Of a stretch of DNA of 64,000 nucleotides, positions 24,021 to 36,040 are shown piece by piece; position 1 is the first letter of the stretch; every line of letters starts with the position of its first letter. This DNA comes from Leucaena leucocephala. Lineage: Eukaryota; Streptophyta; Magnoliopsida; Fabales; Fabaceae. The stretch covers positions 2,672,001 to 2,736,000 of the forward strand of contig CM073569.1 of NCBI GenBank assembly GCA_037074615.1, written 5' to 3'. A program made the position numbers and the translations under genes. The notes under the pieces were generated by a model, which was not told the DNA's origin, did not search any database, and saw nothing but the letters and a program-made list of their open reading frames with translations.

Positions 24021-24028
24021 TATATAAA
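24021..24028 (+). promoter_or_regulatory. TATA box of the Dof gene
   Basis: A clean tatataaa (context ccttatataaaaccc) lies about 315 bp upstream of the start codon. This implies a pyrimidine-rich leader of about 280 nt, which includes a 13-C run at 24291-24303. Confidence 0.6.
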
Positions 24029-24337
24029 ACCCACTCCTCTCTCTTTCTCTTTCCATTCGCCATAATTTCTCCATACAGCTTTCTTTATTCCACTAGATCT
24101 GAAAAGACCTGGAACCCCCACTTGGTTTATATATCATTTTTCATTCTCCTTCATGAACCTCACAGGCTCTCTTCTTGACTTGACCGCCCCTTCCCTCCTT
24201 CGTTGCAGGAAATCATTCAATTCATGAGTATCTTTGCCTCTGCAAAAGGAAACTAATATATCAAAGTCTCCAACTTTACTTGCCATCAGTCCCCCCCCCC
24301 CCCAACCCTTTCTCTTTTTCTCTCTCTCTCTCTGTCA

Positions 24338-25354
24338 ATGATGTCGCAGGAAAATAATTCTCCTTCTAAGGAGGCAGCCGCTAAAGAAGATAGTAGCCAA
24401 AGCTCCGGCGGTGGCCGGAAAAACGCTCTTACGAAACCACCAGAACAGGGTCTGAAGTGTCCAAGGTGTGACTCGCCCAACACCAAATTCTGTTATTACA
24501 ACAATTACAGCCTGACGCAGCCGAGGCATTTCTGCAAGACGTGCCGGAGGTACTGGACCAAGGGCGGAGCCCTACGCAACGTTCCGATCGGTGGAGGCTG
24601 TAGGAAGAACAAGAAGGTGAAGTCGTCTTCTTCGAGGCTCTCCGGCGACTCCAATGACCCCGGATTCCCGGGGGAGCTTGGCGGCTTCAAGTTTTTCCAT
24701 GGCCTTTCACCCACACTGGATTTTCATCTCGGAGGGTCCCTACCCTTCCCAAAACTGAACCATATTCAACCTCCACCCATATATAACCCGGTCTCATCCT
24801 TTGGGGATGTTCAAGCGGCCACCTTTGATCCGTCTGGAAGCTCAAATTCTATGGTTAACTTATATTACCAGTCAACAGGAGGAGGATTCAGCAGTGTAAT
24901 TCAGGGTATGAGCTGTATGAACGTCAACAGTAACCTTGCTTCTTCAATTGAATCATTGAGTTCGGTTAATCAAGACTTGCACTGGAAGCTACAACAACAG
25001 AGGTTGGCGATGCTGTTCTGCGGTGACGATAATGGCCAGAAAGACGACGGTGTTTCAGGAGCGGTTCCTCTTGAGAACCAAATCCAGAGACCACAACCCA
25101 TTTTGTTTCAGAATCTTGAGATTTCAAAGCCTGAGATGAATTGCGTGGCCGCCGGTAATTCCAGAAAAGAAGGCCCAGCTTCTGGGGATACCCCTACGGA
25201 GTGGTTCTTTGGGAATTCTCTTGCTTCCGTGACTCCTACGCCCACCAGTACCAGTAGTTGTGGGAATAATGGCCACCATGATAATGCAACCAGTAACTGG
25301 AGTTCTGTTCATGCTTGGGGTGATGTGCAGCAGCATTATAATGCTTTGCCCTAG
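24338..25354 (+). CDS. Dof-type zinc-finger transcription factor
   Basis: A plant-specific nuclear DNA-binding protein. The Dof family recognises AAAG cores in promoters. The 338-residue product is encoded without an intron in the coding region. The single C2-C2 finger has the exact Dof spacing, Cys41-x2-Cys44-x21-Cys66-x2-Cys69, with the conserved Tyr-Tyr-Asn-Asn-Tyr and Arg-Tyr-Trp-Thr-Lys-Gly-Gly segments. A basic Arg-Lys-Asn-Lys-Lys-Val-Lys tail follows and probably serves as nuclear localisation signal. The rest is low-complexity, Ser/Asn/Gly-rich and probably regulatory, ending in a Trp-containing motif (His-Ala-Trp-Gly-Asp-Val). The start is Met-Met; the second Met is equally possible. 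I cannot assign a specific Arabidopsis orthologue. Confidence 0.95.
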   Translation: MMSQENNSPSKEAAAKEDSSQSSGGGRKNALTKPPEQGLKCPRCDSPNTKFCYYNNYSLTQPRHFCKTCRRYWTKGGALRNVPIGGGCRKNKKVKSSSSRLSGDSNDPGFPGELGGFKFFHGLSPTLDFHLGGSLPFPKLNHIQPPPIYNPVSSFGDVQAATFDPSGSSNSMVNLYYQSTGGGFSSVIQGMSCMNVNSNLASSIESLSSVNQDLHWKLQQQRLAMLFCGDDNGQKDDGVSGAVPLENQIQRPQPILFQNLEISKPEMNCVAAGNSRKEGPASGDTPTEWFFGNSLASVTPTPTSTSSCGNNGHHDNATSNWSSVHAWGDVQQHYNALP

Positions 25355-26068
25355 CTGCTAGCTAGAGAGGAGGTGGAAGAAATAGCCAGATTTATTTCTC
25401 TCTAATTATAAAAAAAAAGTACTCTTAGGAATATGCTAGTATATGTAGTCTTTATTTTTTATGTTGGTTCAAATGAACATATATTTGTAACAGATGGGTT
25501 ACTCATGAAGAACTTGGGCTAGCTAGCTAGATGTTAATCAATTGAAATCCATGAATGCATATGCCCTCAGGTACTGTAGAAAATATGGTGTGTTGACTTG
25601 AGATTGTTTATAAGTGTTAATGAGTCAGGATCTGGGGAACTGGGGCAATTTTGTTTTGTCTGTATTGTCTAGTGCAATTAATCTCAGGCTTCACATTACT
25701 GGTATAAGCCTTAAGTATGAAAGGGATTTGTGAAGATCATAGCCATCTCTTTCAATAAAACATTGGGATCTGTGATGGGGTTTCAGGAGAGTTGTTATTT
25801 GGGAAGAGGGAAACTTTTTCAACGCGCATATCTTTGATTTGTTTTATGCTCAGTTGATATCCGCAAGTCATAGATATACACTAGTGTTATTAGACTCAGC
25901 GTGTCGCCCTGTGATCTATCAGAACACTGAGCCTCAGGTTCTTGAGGTACTGAACCTGATCGATGCAATGCAATGTATAAAACACACACCACTCTGCGTA
26001 GCTTTCGCTGTTTGGCCTCTCCTTAGCCCTCCACCATCAAGGCCTAGCAGCCCTACATTATTATAGAC

Positions 26069-26099
<31 letters not shown>

Positions 26100-27694
26100 A
26101 GGCTCTTCGTAATAATTAGTTGCAGTGAGGTGTGATTTGGGGGTGTCTGAAAAAGTGGAGGTTTGAAAATGAATTGAATGAAACACTGTCAACAACATTT
26201 GAGAGAGAGAGAGAGAGAGTGACATGGGATCTAAAGCTTGCTTAGGGTTCCATTTTCTTGTGTAGATGTTTCATTTAGCTTTCTTGAGTGTTGAAGAGTG
26301 AGCCTTAACATCCGTGCTGATTTCCCACTGAGCATCATCCACTCTCATTGCATTTCTGCGTGATGCAGAGAGAGAGGCTTTACTTTTCCTTGCTTTGCTT
26401 TGGTCATCTTATTCTTTATATTATTCCTCACTTTCACTGTTTGTAAGAGGAAAGAAGCTGACCCCACAATCATGAAATGATTAGCATTAAACTCATAATT
26501 GATTTGTCTCGCATAAACAAGGAATTATAAGGGGGAATAATAGGCAATGAGTAGTAGCATATTTGTTTGCATTTACAAAAAGGAAAACAGGTTAATCTGC
26601 AATCTTACGTAATGTAGACTTAATTTATCTATTTATCCATTACCAAATAATCTAGAAAAGTTCTGTTCAATAATTAATAACAAATTCTACAAAGCAACAA
26701 AAAATCTGCGAGGCTGTTATCTTTACTTCTCTATACATGAGTATTATGTTAAATAGCAGCATTCTTTAATTTGCTTCTTTACTCGTTGGTCAAGTAGAAA
26801 ATTAAAGGACAACTTCGCCTCATCAAAACAAACTTAATACATTATTAAGCAACAGTTTCTTCTTTCCCTATCTTGTTTCTGTACTACGTGTAATAAACTC
26901 TCCTTTTTCTTATAAAAAGCTCTCTGCTTTCCATTTAAAGTATTACGTACTTGAACGTATGAATATATCATATGCAGTAACTTGTGTCCAAGAGATAAGG
27001 TTAATCACTCATCTGATGCTTAATATAATATATAATTTGTAATGCACGAAATAGTATGTTCTTTTGGGTTTGTTATTTCTAAGAGGCTGTGCACGATTAT
27101 GGAGGAAGAAAGAGAATGAGAGAATAGGCCAAGATAGAAGAAGAAGAAGAAGAAGAAGAAGAAGGATGAGGGGTACGTGAAGAACGTGAGGGAGAGTGTG
27201 AAAGAGTGAAAGAGAAATGGGTGTGTGGTGTTGTGGGCGTTGATCTGTCATTTTGCGACTAACACAAGAGCGAGAAGCTCATGACATTTTGAGAGACTCT
27301 CGGTTCTCTGCTTCTCATCATTCCCCCCTTATCCGGCACCGAGACGTCTGGGCCCCACCACGCCACCACCTTCATCACCACTCGATAGCTTCACCCACTA
27401 CCACCTTTCGTATTCATGCATATGAAACAACACCATATTTTAATATAAGGCCCCTGATTTCAAACTTTGTATTTTATGCATGCAGCGCAGTTTTAGTTCG
27501 GTGCTCACTATATAAAGAAAAAAACTTGTTAATTATCCATACCCATTTTTGATAACCCATCCCTTCATCCGTTGGTTTCATTACGTGTGTATACATATAT
27601 TTGTTAATTATATGTACAAATTGGTCTTTTAATTCAGTTTTAGTGGCCTAATCTTGCTTGAAAATGCATGTTTCTATGCTTCTTTGAAGCTGAT
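25355..27694. other. Dof 3' UTR and intergenic sequence
   Basis: A possible poly(A) signal (caataaaac) lies near 25752. CT- and GA-repeats occur at 26069-26093 and 26202-26219, and (GAA)n at 27136-27164. Short open frames in the GA/CT patches have no recognisable motif and look spurious. Confidence 0.45.
27136..27164 (+). repeat. (GAA)n microsatellite
   Basis: Nine to ten tandem GAA units in intergenic DNA. Confidence 0.9.
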
Positions 27695-27749
27695 GTTTCC
27701 CTGCGTAGTTTTTTCTTTTTTTTTTTATACAAGTTTCCCTGCGTAGTTT
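27695..27749. repeat. Perfect 17-bp direct repeats flanking a 21-bp poly(T) insert
   Basis: gtttccctgcgtagttt occurs at 27695-27711 and 27733-27749. Between them is a T-run ending in atacaa. In reverse complement the insert reads ttgtat followed by an A-tail, like the extreme 3' end of a plant L1. This fits an almost completely 5'-truncated retroposon insertion with its target duplication. Confidence 0.75.
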
Positions 27750-28044
27750 AATTAGCTACATGTTGAAGGCGGGGCATTTATGGGCATTGCGTGAAGCCCA
27801 CAGTGGTGACTGGGCCCACTCCCTTCGTCTTACTTGCCCAATATGAGTTTGTGTCTTGGTGTTTTTAACATGTGCTCTTTAAAAAATGTGGTGGGTTTGT
27901 AATTTTCTAGCCCAATCTTGTCTCGAATTGTACCAGGCTGCACTTGAAAGGACCTAAAATGAATCGTCCAGCTGAACTGGGTGAATCCTCAAGCCTAGTC
28001 AAAGAAAAACCTATCGTCACTTGTAACTACCAATACAAAAATTG

Positions 28045-29580
28045 AAAACGTGCTTGTGGTGCAAAAATAGTTTGGCAATTATTGTATGGTTCTAAAGGAT
28101 TATGGGCTGAGATTTTGATGCATAAGTATATGTTGAGAAATGTTGATAATTTGCTGGATGCTTGTCCGAATGATTCTACATTGTGGAAATTTGTTTCACA
28201 ACAACAAGAGATAATCAATAAAGGTATGAAGTGGACTATCAGAGATGGAACTTCAGTTAAATTCTTCACTGATTGTTGGTTATTTCCAAGGGAGAAAATT
28301 AAGGAGTTTTGTCTAAGAACTTTTACTAAAGAGGAAGAGGAAAGCACGGTGGCTAATTGGGTAACTTGTGGATCATGGGATTTTCAGAGGTTAGCAAATA
28401 TAGTACCAAGTTCAGTGTTTCAAAGGTTAATCTCAACTTTACCCCCAATGTCTACTGCTGGACCAGATTTCATGTCCTGGAATGCTAATAATGATGGTTC
28501 ATTTTCAATTAGGAGTGCATATTTCTTATTAGAAGAACAGATTGCAAGTCAGTATAATAAAATCTATAAAGCAATTTGGAAATGGCAAGGAGTGGAACGT
28601 GTTAGGGTCTTTATGTGGTTGGCTTTTCATAATAGGCTTCCCACTAATGCTTGGAGGAGCAAATGGTCCTCTACTTCCGCAGTTTGCCCCACATGCAATA
28701 ATGGTGAAGAGGATATATTACACATTTTGAGAGATTGTGACTGTGCAACAAGTTTGTGGAGGAAGCTTGTATTGCCAAGGTATACCTCTTCTTTCTTTGC
28801 TGCTTCCCTTTGAAACTGGTTTGCTTTAAATCTGACAAGAGAAATAGGCAACATAGAAAATAACTGGAATCTTCTTTGGGGTGTTATTATATGGAAACTT
28901 TGGCTTTGGAGAAATGCTGTAATTTTTAATTCAGGTGAAGGAAGACCTTTGAAACCTGAATATGTTATATGGCGAACGTGGAAAATGTATACCTCCATTA
29001 ATACACCCAATCATGATCAAGTTGTGGATTCGTGTGGATCTAGCAAGTGGAGTCCTCCACCAGCAAGTTGGCTGAAGCTAAATGTAGACGGAGCTATGTC
29101 ATCTTCTTGTAATAGAGCTGGATGTGGAGGTGTAATACGAGACAGTTCTGTTAAATGGATAGCGGGCTTTACTCACTTCATCGGAACGTGTACTGCTTTT
29201 GAAGCGGAACAATGGGCAATGTACAAATGACTCATATTTGCATGGGTTTATGGTTACAAGAAGCTAATACTTGAATCAGATTCAAAAATATTAGTGGATA
29301 TTTTGAAGCGGGATAACTGTTATAATGTCAGTAATTTATTGATCACTAAGATCAAGGATCTCCTGAGTAAGCCATGGGAAGTTATATTAAAATTCATCCC
29401 ACGTGAGAAGAATCACCTTGCTGATGCACTTGCAAAGGACGGTCTCACCAGATCTTCTATATTTAATTCTTTCCCGTCTCATATGTTACATTTAGTGGAT
29501 GCTTGAGTGTTTGGGATTAATTTTTCCATTAGTATAATTATTTTCTTCGGGCTTTGCCCTTCTTTCTTATAAAAAAAAAA
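28045..29580 (+). mobile_element. 5'-truncated L1-type LINE (3' part of ORF2), decayed
   Basis: A single reading frame runs from about 28049 to 29506. Its motifs are those of the C-terminal part of plant non-LTR retrotransposon ORF2. First comes Arg-Ala-Cys-Gly-Ala-Lys with a Leu-Trp-Ala-Glu-Ile-Leu block. Then comes the zinc-binding region after reverse transcriptase (Arg-Leu-Pro-Thr-Asn, Cys-Pro-x-Cys, His-Ile-Leu-Arg-Asp-Cys). Last is a plant RNase H-like domain (Leu-Asn-Val-Asp-Gly-Ala, Glu-Ser-Asp-Ser, Asn-His-Leu-Ala-Asp-Ala-Leu-Ala). Stops TGA at 28811 and 29228 interrupt the frame. The element ends with a 3' UTR (gggctttgcccttctttctt) and an A-tail. A short ttgaaaa at 28042-28048 and 29582-29588 may be the target duplication. 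The endonuclease and reverse transcriptase are gone, so it cannot move by itself. Confidence 0.88.
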
Positions 29581-29588
29581 TTTGAAAA

Positions 29589-31454
29589 ATCTAACTAACT
29601 AAGAGGGATTAGGTTAAGCGAAAAGGATAGTCTCCCACATTTGAATCCCAACTATAAGATATATCTATATTTAATATCTAACAGTGCGTCAAATAGAATT
29701 ATCTCCGGTAGAACGATATCCGTGTTTGGTAAAAAATAAAATCTAATTGGTAAGAATTTGTACAATATTTAATATATCCAGTCCTTAATATAAGAGTTAG
29801 ATAACTAATTTATATATAAAAAAATTTATTAAATTAGTTATTTATAATAAATGGGTATTAGTTTCCCTAACCCTACCATCTCTAATCGTGTGTTGGAATT
29901 ATCACTTTATGGAAGCACATTTACTATATGTAATCAATAAAGATATATTGGGATAAAATTTATGGAATTACCAATGTATTTGTCCCCTCCAGTTATTAAG
30001 TTTTAATTTGTATTTGACTATACATATAAACAAATATCCACTTCATCTGTTATAGTTAAGTTCGATGTTTGACGTGAACTACTCATGAAGACGAGAAGGA
30101 GAAACCATGGAGAATCAACCCATGCATTACAAGAGGCACTACCTCCTTTTATTCCCAAGAGACACTCTCCGAGAGCAAATGTTACATTACTAACATTTTA
30201 CCCTTCTTTTTGGTCTTACGAGTGCTAAAGTTGCAGGTGAATTGTGAGAAAACACAGTGCCATTTTAGGCTTGGAAACGTTAAGCTTGTTATCAACTCGT
30301 GAAGACTTTCATTTGTCATAGACTCATGCATGTAAAGCTAATGAATATTGCGGATGATTTTAGTAATTTTTTTTTTATTTAAGCCGAGTTGAAAACTGCC
30401 AGAACTCTGTGAAACAAATCTAGTTTTTGAGATTGCCGAGGATAAGTTAGAGACTATAACTCAAGATAAATATCCCTGATTTTCCCCTTTTTAATGTTTT
30501 AATCTCATATATCTTATTATAAGGAATTTTTTAAAAAGAAATATATGGTTCAATATAAATAGGATGGCGCCTATTTAAAACATCATTAATTACATTCTTC
30601 CTGATATATAATTTTCGATTAAAATAAGTAATTTCTATATTTTTTTAGATAAAGTTAATTATTTAACAATATCTTCTCGATTTTGATATGGTAGTTACAC
30701 GTGCCTTGGAATAAGGACATGATGATGGAGTATTTTGATTAATTTGGTAGTTAAAGATGCTTAATTTTCATTTCATTAATGAGAACTTAAGTGTGGTGGA
30801 TTGAATTCCACATTATATATATTTTTTGTCCAACAATTTCACATTAGAAATTTACTTCATAGAGTATTTTTATATTGACACAGGTTAAAAATGTACTCTT
30901 TGGTAAATAAATTAAATAATCAAATGATTAATACACAGTACTCCGTCCTATTAATTTTTTTTAGAGAGATTAATAAAATTAAATGAATCATTTTGAAGTA
31001 TTTATATTTATTTTTTTATCAAACTAATTTATTTGTATTATAAAATACTCATTTTAAAGAGACTATATACTATATGCTATAATTAAATAGTTTTTTTATT
31101 TTATTTTTCTAAAAAAATTAAAACAATATTATAATTAAGAACGTTGTTTAATTGGAACAAAAAAAAACGCACATATTTTTTGTTCTTACCCGGAAACTTG
31201 CTTTTATTTTTTATTTTTTAATCATTAGAATATAATACTAATGATACTTTAAGAAAATAGTAATAATTAATACTCCTGCTATTTAAATCTTAATTAATAA
31301 TTGGGCTCACGGGGGTGTTAATTCAGATCAGAAGTACTCCTAAAATGGCTTACTGAGGCAGCTTTTTGCAGGTTCCACCCTTGCAGAGCCAACGTGAAGT
31401 TTTATAAGGATTTATGTTTTAGTACGAGGATGGGGATTTTTGTTCCATGTGATT
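29589..31454. other. Intergenic sequence between LINE and DXS 3' end
   Basis: AT-rich, without a supportable gene. The last 100-200 bp are probably the DXS 3' untranslated region on the minus strand. Confidence 0.45.
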
Positions 31455-34400
31455 TTACTGGAACAGAAGAGCTTTTTTCGGTCCGTCCAGAAGAGACACG
31501 ACTGTTGCAGCAACATGCTTTGATGATAGTCCTACTTCTTCAATCTGATCTTGTGGCGATCCGTGATCGATGTATCTATCAGGAAGCATCATTGGCCTCC
31601 ACTGCAGGCAAAGCACAAATGAAAATCAGAATGAAACCATTGAAGAGATTAGCACATCTTCTATCTAGAAAAGCATCATGTGATTTTTACCTTCAAAGGT
31701 CCATCCAAGATACCAGCTAAGCTTAGGAATTGTGACACGTGAGATCCAAAACCTCCAATAGATCCTTCTTCCACTGTGATGAGAATTTCATGTTCCTTAG
31801 CTAGTTGCTTAATGAGATCAGTATCCAACGGTTTGCAGAACCTAGCATCAACAACAGTCACAGAAACGCCTTCTCTTTGGAGCATTTTTGCTGCTTGAAG
31901 ACATTGTTGAACTATAGAACCGTATCCTAAAATAGCAACCCTACTGCCTTCTATCAGAATTCTGCCTTTTCCTATCTGCATAGTCGTAAATGTTTGGATT
32001 TGATTACTTATCCCAACATTCTGTAAGGAAAATGTTTGCTATTTAGTTATGCTAACCTCAAGTGGGGTTCCTTTGTTATTTTGGGGCAAAACAACTCCAA
32101 TTCCATTGCCCCTTGGGAATCTAAAGCAGCTTGGTCTGTCATCTATGGCTGCCGCTGTTGCAACCATGTGCATCAGTTCTGCTTCATCAGATGGAGCCAT
32201 GACCACCATGTTGGGCAAGCAGGCCATGTATGTGATATCAAATGCTCCACAATGGGTTGGTCCATCTGCACCAACCAAACCTGCTCTATCCATAGCGAAG
32301 CGGACAGGTAGTTTCTGAAGATCTACATCATGCACCACCTTCATTTCCATTATAAATCACAGCTGTGAGATTATTTGATTATAGTTTACAAACATTAAAC
32401 CAGCACATATGAAAGAAACATTTTATTGTGTCCTGTTTCTTTACCTGATCATAGCCACGTTGCAGAAATGATGAATAGATAGTGCAGAATGGCTTGAGAC
32501 CTTCTGTGGCTAATCCTGCTGCAAATGTAACAGCGTGTTGTTCAGCTATCCCCACATCAAAGCAGCGTTCTGGAAACCTTTTCTGGAAATAATTTGGACC
32601 CGTTCCTCCACCCATTGCTGCATTAATGGCCACTATCTTGTTGTCTATTTCAGCTTCCTTTATCAAGGATTCAGCAAAGTATTGGGTATATGAAAGTGTT
32701 GAGGACTTTGGCTTAAATTGTTGCCCAGTTTTTGGGTCAAACTTGACAACACCTGAAAGGATATGAGAAATATGAACATAATTAATAAGTATCAATCACA
32801 ATTCACAGCTCTCTCTGATGTAAAAATCCCAATCTCACCATGCATTTTATCATCTGCTGCCTCTGCTGGATTGTATCCTTTCCCTTTATTTGTCACAACG
32901 TGAATCAAAACAGGACCTGGGGCAGGCATCGCTTTCACTTTCTGAAAAATGCTTACTAGATTTTCAATGTTATGACCATCCACAGGGCCAATGTAATATA
33001 AACCAAGCTCCTCAAAAAGTGTAGACCCGGACGCACTGATCATTCCTCTTGCATACTCATCTGCTTTTGCTGCAACTTCATGTGTTTGCCCCCCTATTTG
33101 CTTTGTGATGATCCACAACAAATAACAGTGTAAGTGCCGAAATTATGAAGTTGTCTACAGAGAAGAGTTTTAGAAGATTTACCTTTGCAGCTTCTCTAAG
33201 TTTTCGAAATTGGGTGCTTGCTTGCATTTTGCTTAAAGCACGGCTTAGTGCTCCAACTGGGGTTGCAGGGCCATCAAGTGTGGCAGTTGGTAAAGAGACT
33301 TGCTTGTTATCATTCAATATAACTATCATGTTAGCATCAAGAAATCCTGCGTTGTTCATGGCCTCATAAGCTTGACCAGCAGTCATTGCTCCATCTCCGA
33401 TCACTGAGATCACACTGTTGTTCTTTCCCAATAGATCCCTCCCAACAGCCATGCCTGCAAAATTTTTGAAGCCAAAGAGAAAGAGTGAATATTGAGAATG
33501 GTTCAATCTGTAGGTTTTTTGTTCTATGAAACTCTTTGATTTCATTATTAGAGAATCTCACCAAGACCAGAAGATATGCTTGTAGAACTGTGCCCTACCC
33601 CAAAAGCATCATGAACACTTTCATCCCTTTTAGGGAACCCCGCTAGCCCACGAGTTTTCCTGATGGTGTGCATCTTGGACCTTCGACCTGTGAGAATCTT
33701 GTGTGGATATGCCTGCAATTTCTTTCTGCTCAGACCCTACAGGAGAAGAATAAATCCTTCTTTTCTTTCCACAAGAGCAAATTTCTCTATATAATTGAAG
33801 TTCAATTTCTATTCAAAAGCAAGAGAAAAGAAGACTAACCTGGTGACCAACATCCCATATAATCTTATCTTCTGGTGTGTTGAAAACATGATGCAGGGCC
33901 ACTGTTAACTCCACCACTCCTAAGCTTGAGCTAAGGTGCCCACCAGTATCTGATATAGTATAAACAATATCTGCTCTTAGCTCTGCGGCAAGTTGTTCAA
34001 GATCCTGATGGCACATATCATACACAGAAGACAAATCAGCAAACAACCGAACATCATTGTGCATGAGATTCACAGTTTTGAAGATAAATGGTTCACCTGT
34101 GTGGATAGATTCTTCATATGAAGAGGGTAATTGACTGTATCCAGCAATGGCGTTTCTGGCTTCTCGCCTGAATAATTGATCTTCCACCCATCATTTGTCT
34201 TCCTTATAATCGTCCTTTCCCCATCGTTTGAACCACTGGTTGAAGCTCTCACTCGAAACTGTCATGCAGAATCACATATAATCAACATCATCAGGGTAAG
34301 AATCAAAAAGTGAAATCCCATGATTAGAAGTAAAACAGAGAGAGAATAAGAGAGAAGGAATAGATGGAGATAGTGATCGATATGATTGCCTGTTTTCTGC

Positions 34401-34479
34401 CAGTATGGTAAGTTGAAGCCTTGTGCCAGGGAGAGAGACAGCACTGGATGGGCTTGAGAAAAGTTGCAGAAGAAGCCAT
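31455..34479 (-). CDS. DXS: 1-deoxy-D-xylulose-5-phosphate synthase, class-III-like
   Basis: Thiamine-diphosphate enzyme that condenses pyruvate and glyceraldehyde-3-phosphate, the first step of the plastid MEP isoprenoid pathway. Ten exons on the minus strand: 34390-34479, 34097-34258, 33840-34004, 33562-33712, 33183-33454, 32839-33100 (or 33112), 32445-32752, 32057-32338, 31691-31975, 31455-31601. The product is 707 or 711 residues. Residues 1 to about 40 look like a transit peptide. The thiamine-diphosphate motif Gly-Asp-Gly is at about 209-211, Thr-Gly-Gly-His-Leu-Ser-Ser-Ser-Leu-Gly precedes it, and Asp-Arg-Ala-Gly lies near 487. The Trp-Lys-Ile-Asn-Tyr-Ser-Gly-Glu-Lys-Pro-Glu-Thr segment resembles the divergent class III (DXS3-like) rather than the housekeeping class I. 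Intron 1 has a GC donor. The expected acceptor of intron 5 reads GG, so splicing may use an AG 12 nt downstream. Confidence 0.93.
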
Positions 34480-34600
34480 TATTGCCTTTTCAAAGGTGTG
34501 AGAGAAATGGGGAAGATGGTTGTAAGTAGGAAGAGAGAAGACAATCGCCGGTGTTTATGTAACGAGTAACACACAACACTCGCTTCCCACGTCAATTGAA

Positions 34601-34610
34601 TATTTAAATA
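34601..34610 (-). promoter_or_regulatory. TATA-like box of the DXS gene
   Basis: The palindromic tatttaaata lies about 120 bp upstream of the minus-strand ATG. The distance is suitable, but the motif is degenerate in an AT-rich context. Confidence 0.4.
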
Positions 34611-35998
34611 ACAAAGCTGAGAAGATCTGAAAGATCAATGCGTAGGCAAACGCAATCACATTCCACACAATTTAATGCATTTTACATAAAAGTCTTGATT
34701 TTGTTTTTCCTTTATCGTCTCCTTAATTTATGTTGGGAAAAGTTTTTAGGAAAAAGTGGGGAAAGTTAGAAAGAGGCGCATGCATGATCATATACGTCTC
34801 TCTTGAAAAAGGAAGAAAAAAGAATAATAGTGTATGGAAGGAAGTAAAAACTGAAACAAGTCTAATGAGTTCTTTGCCTTCTAATGTATTATCTTTTATT
34901 CGTTGAATTCAGTTTTTCAACATTAAAATGGTCCAGAATATTAAGAAGGCATTAAAACAATTAACATACGGTCTTGACTTTGAGCATTGAGTCCTGATAT
35001 TTTTTGTTTCAAGCCAAACAACATTGAATCTTGAGATTAGAAGTCAAGAATAATCTATATATGTGGAAAATTTTAACCATTCATAAATATAGAAAAAGGT
35101 TTTAATTTTTGTATATTAAATTTTAACAAGTCGTATATGACTCATTTCTAGTACTATGTGTAATATATGGAACCGATCCTAATTTCATTATGAAGGACCT
35201 AAGCAAGATTTTTTTATTATTTTAACTAAACATGCCTTTTCGTATGTTGTAGTAAAGAACTTAATTAAGTTGTAATATTATTAACTTATAAGGAAATTGA
35301 ATTAATTATTTTTCCATCCAATTATTGCAATTATATATGGAAGAGATAGAAGAAAGAGGAATATTGATAGATACATTGTATAGCCATGTGCATCGTGTAT
35401 GTTTTTAAAGATGTGTACCGAATTAAGACTATTGAGCATGATCTAATACCCTACAAGTACTGGTACATAAAAAAAATAAAAAAAAATAATTACTCCTATA
35501 TTTAATATAAAAATTAGTTGATTTTTTTAAATAGATTAAATAAATTAATTATAACAAAATATAATATTTAAATTAAATTTATATTATATATTCTTTAATT
35601 TATTTAAATTAATTAATTAATTTTTATATTAAGGATGGTATATTAATCAACATATAAATATATATAATAAATAATAGAATAATCACATGTACGCATGGAC
35701 GGCAACTTATTCGAAGTTTGTCTGATAGGAGAAGCATCGACAAGCCGGTTCATAGGCTGAGATTCTGAATGAGCAATGTTATTTACGTCTTCTTCCTAAA
35801 ATAAGACAAAAAACATTAATTATTATTTTATTAGTTAAAAAAATGAAACTAAACTAACATGTTTGAATATCGTCGATCCTATGCAAAATTCTTCATTCAT
35901 CGGTTGTTGTCGCAGTATCTTTATTGTTATATCAAAATGGGAGATACTTTGTTATCTGATCTGCATTTACAGTCACGTCCTTTTCTTCCGAACTTAGC

Positions 35999-36040
<42 letters not shown>

